Origin: Frankiales bacterium
GTDB lineage: Bacteria > Actinomycetota > Actinomycetes > JAFAQI01
NCBI GenBank assembly: GCA_025980465.1
Contig: JAICXJ010000008.1
Location: 1-64,000, forward strand
Direction: 5' to 3'
Length of the DNA stretch: 64,000 nucleotides
Position 1 is the first letter of the stretch. The number at the start of each line of letters is the position of its first letter. A program made the position numbers and the translations under genes. The notes below the pieces were generated by a model. It had not been told where the DNA came from and did not search any database. It saw only the letters and a list, made by a program, of their open reading frames with translations. Below are positions 63,370 to 64,000 of the stretch, piece by piece.

Positions 63370-63870
63370 ATGGCGTTTCCAGAAGACATCCTCGACAGCG
63401 GTGAGCAGGTCATCCACAACCTCCGCCCGCACTGGCGCAAGGTCGCGATCCCGGTAGTGCTCGCCCCGATCCTCGTCGGGCTGGGTTCGTACGGCTATTT
63501 CGCGGTCCGCCATCACGCCGGCGGGTTCGTGCTGAAGTATGTGGTCCTTGCCCTCGCCGCGATTCTGCTGATCTGGTGGTCGATCCGGCCGTTCCTGTTC
63601 TGGCTCACGACCCGGTACGTCGTCACCGACCGACGGGTGTTGATGCGCAACGGTGTCTTGTCCCGCACCGGCCGAGATGTTCCTCTGACACGCGTCAACG
63701 ACGTGTCGTTCAAGCGAAGCATCGTCGAGCGGATGTTCGGTTCCGGCACGTTGGTCATCGAGTCAGCAGGGGAACGCGGCCAGGTCAGCCTCAACGACGT
63801 CCCACATGTCGAGCTGGTCCAGCGTGACATCTATCGCCTGGTCGAGGACGAGGCGCAGCGGCTGCGGTAA
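63370..63870 (+). CDS. PH-domain (bPH2/DUF304) membrane protein
   Basis: A 166-residue protein with two adjacent helices (about 26-46 and 55-76) and a bacterial PH-like domain at the C-terminus: YVVTDRRVLMRNGVLSRTGRDVPLTRVNDV and ESAGERGQVSLNDVPH. It begins 4 bases after birA, as in M. tuberculosis (Rv3279c-Rv3278c), and is probably cotranscribed. Function unknown. Confidence 0.9.
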   Translation: MAFPEDILDSGEQVIHNLRPHWRKVAIPVVLAPILVGLGSYGYFAVRHHAGGFVLKYVVLALAAILLIWWSIRPFLFWLTTRYVVTDRRVLMRNGVLSRTGRDVPLTRVNDVSFKRSIVERMFGSGTLVIESAGERGQVSLNDVPHVELVQRDIYRLVEDEAQRLR

Positions 63871-63923
63871 TGGTGCAGCGGGTCACACCGTCATCGCCAT
63901 TGGTTCTCGGGTTTGATTAGCCC

Positions 63924-64000
63924 GTGCCGACGTCAGGAGTGCGACGCGTTGCGATGGCCCGGGCGCTCGCTGCCGTCGCGGGTTTCACCCTCACGCTCGG
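63924..64000 (+). CDS. Partial exported protein, N-terminus only
   Basis: The open frame from GTG 63924 runs off the end of the window: a basic start (SGVRRVAMARAL) and a hydrophobic stretch (LAAVAGFTLTL) that look like a signal peptide or first membrane helix. ATG at 63954 is an alternative start. With 25 residues visible, no family can be assigned. It follows the PH-domain gene by 53 bases. Confidence 0.4.
   Translation, partial: MPTSGVRRVAMARALAAVAGFTLTL

Overview
The window is a continuous piece of a high-GC actinobacterial chromosome carrying mostly core genes. Evidence for the lineage is the high G+C content, frequent GTG/TTG starts, and many gene neighbourhoods typical of Actinomycetes: a PerM/DUF6350 protein before purN-purH, folD followed by ACT and DUF3017 proteins and mdh, accD5-accE-birA-PH-domain protein, and an LpdA-type flavoprotein near an M20 amidohydrolase. 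A wall teichoic acid-like cluster with CDP-ribitol and glycerophosphotransferase genes argues against Mycobacterium itself. I cannot name a genus. No rRNA, tRNA, CRISPR array, transposase or prophage gene was seen, and no gene-free stretch exceeds about 300 bases.

Layout. 1-6.3 kb: surface and accessory genes (Ig-like secreted protein, membrane-anchored GH26-like hydrolase, flavin reductase-like protein, LPFTG cell-wall protein with tandem repeats, a 162-bp palindromic element, AraC regulator plus VOC protein, chagasin-like inhibitor). 6.3-18.8 kb: RNase II-like exonuclease, glutathione peroxidase, UbiA prenyltransferase, UPF0182 membrane protein, class III adenylate cyclase, PurU, divergent YceI/MarR pair with palindromic operators, ArgA-type acetyltransferase, LmbE deacetylase and the UvrD/PcrA helicase. 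18.9-24.9 kb: a DUF929-VKOR-DUF929 thiol-redox triad, PAP2 phosphatase, lipase, a carboxyltransferase-like protein and a B12-binding protein. 25-39.4 kb: central metabolism (sucCD, perM, purN, purH, folD, icd, mdh, trpS) with a CNNM/CorC transporter and a LigT-like phosphoesterase. 39.4-51.2 kb: YihY protein, cold-shock protein, D,D-carboxypeptidase, YbdK-type ligase, M20 hydrolase, DUF3465 lipoprotein, gamma-glutamylcyclotransferase, LpdA, a polytopic GT-C-like protein, the biotin carboxylase/BCCP subunit and lactate 2-monooxygenase. 51.2-58.6 kb: an ABC exporter and envelope-polymer cluster. 58.6-64 kb: amidohydrolase, alpha/beta hydrolase, accE, accD, birA, PH-domain protein and the start of an exported protein.

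Links between genes. The biotin carboxylase subunit (48.2-49.9 kb), carboxyltransferase and epsilon subunits (60.7-62.5 kb) and biotin ligase together make a complete acyl-CoA carboxylase system. The exporter cluster contains CDP-polyol synthesis (IspD-like plus SDR fusion), a poly(polyol-phosphate) polymerase, a CDP-alcohol phosphotransferase, glycosyltransferases and a Wzm/Wzt-type exporter, as expected for a wall teichoic acid-like polymer.

The most distinctive non-coding signal is a family of short palindromic repeats built on a 31-bp paired unit around the core ATGGCACAT. It occurs at five intergenic positions between 13.9 and 33.4 kb. In two cases the repeat supplies the stop codon of the neighbouring gene.
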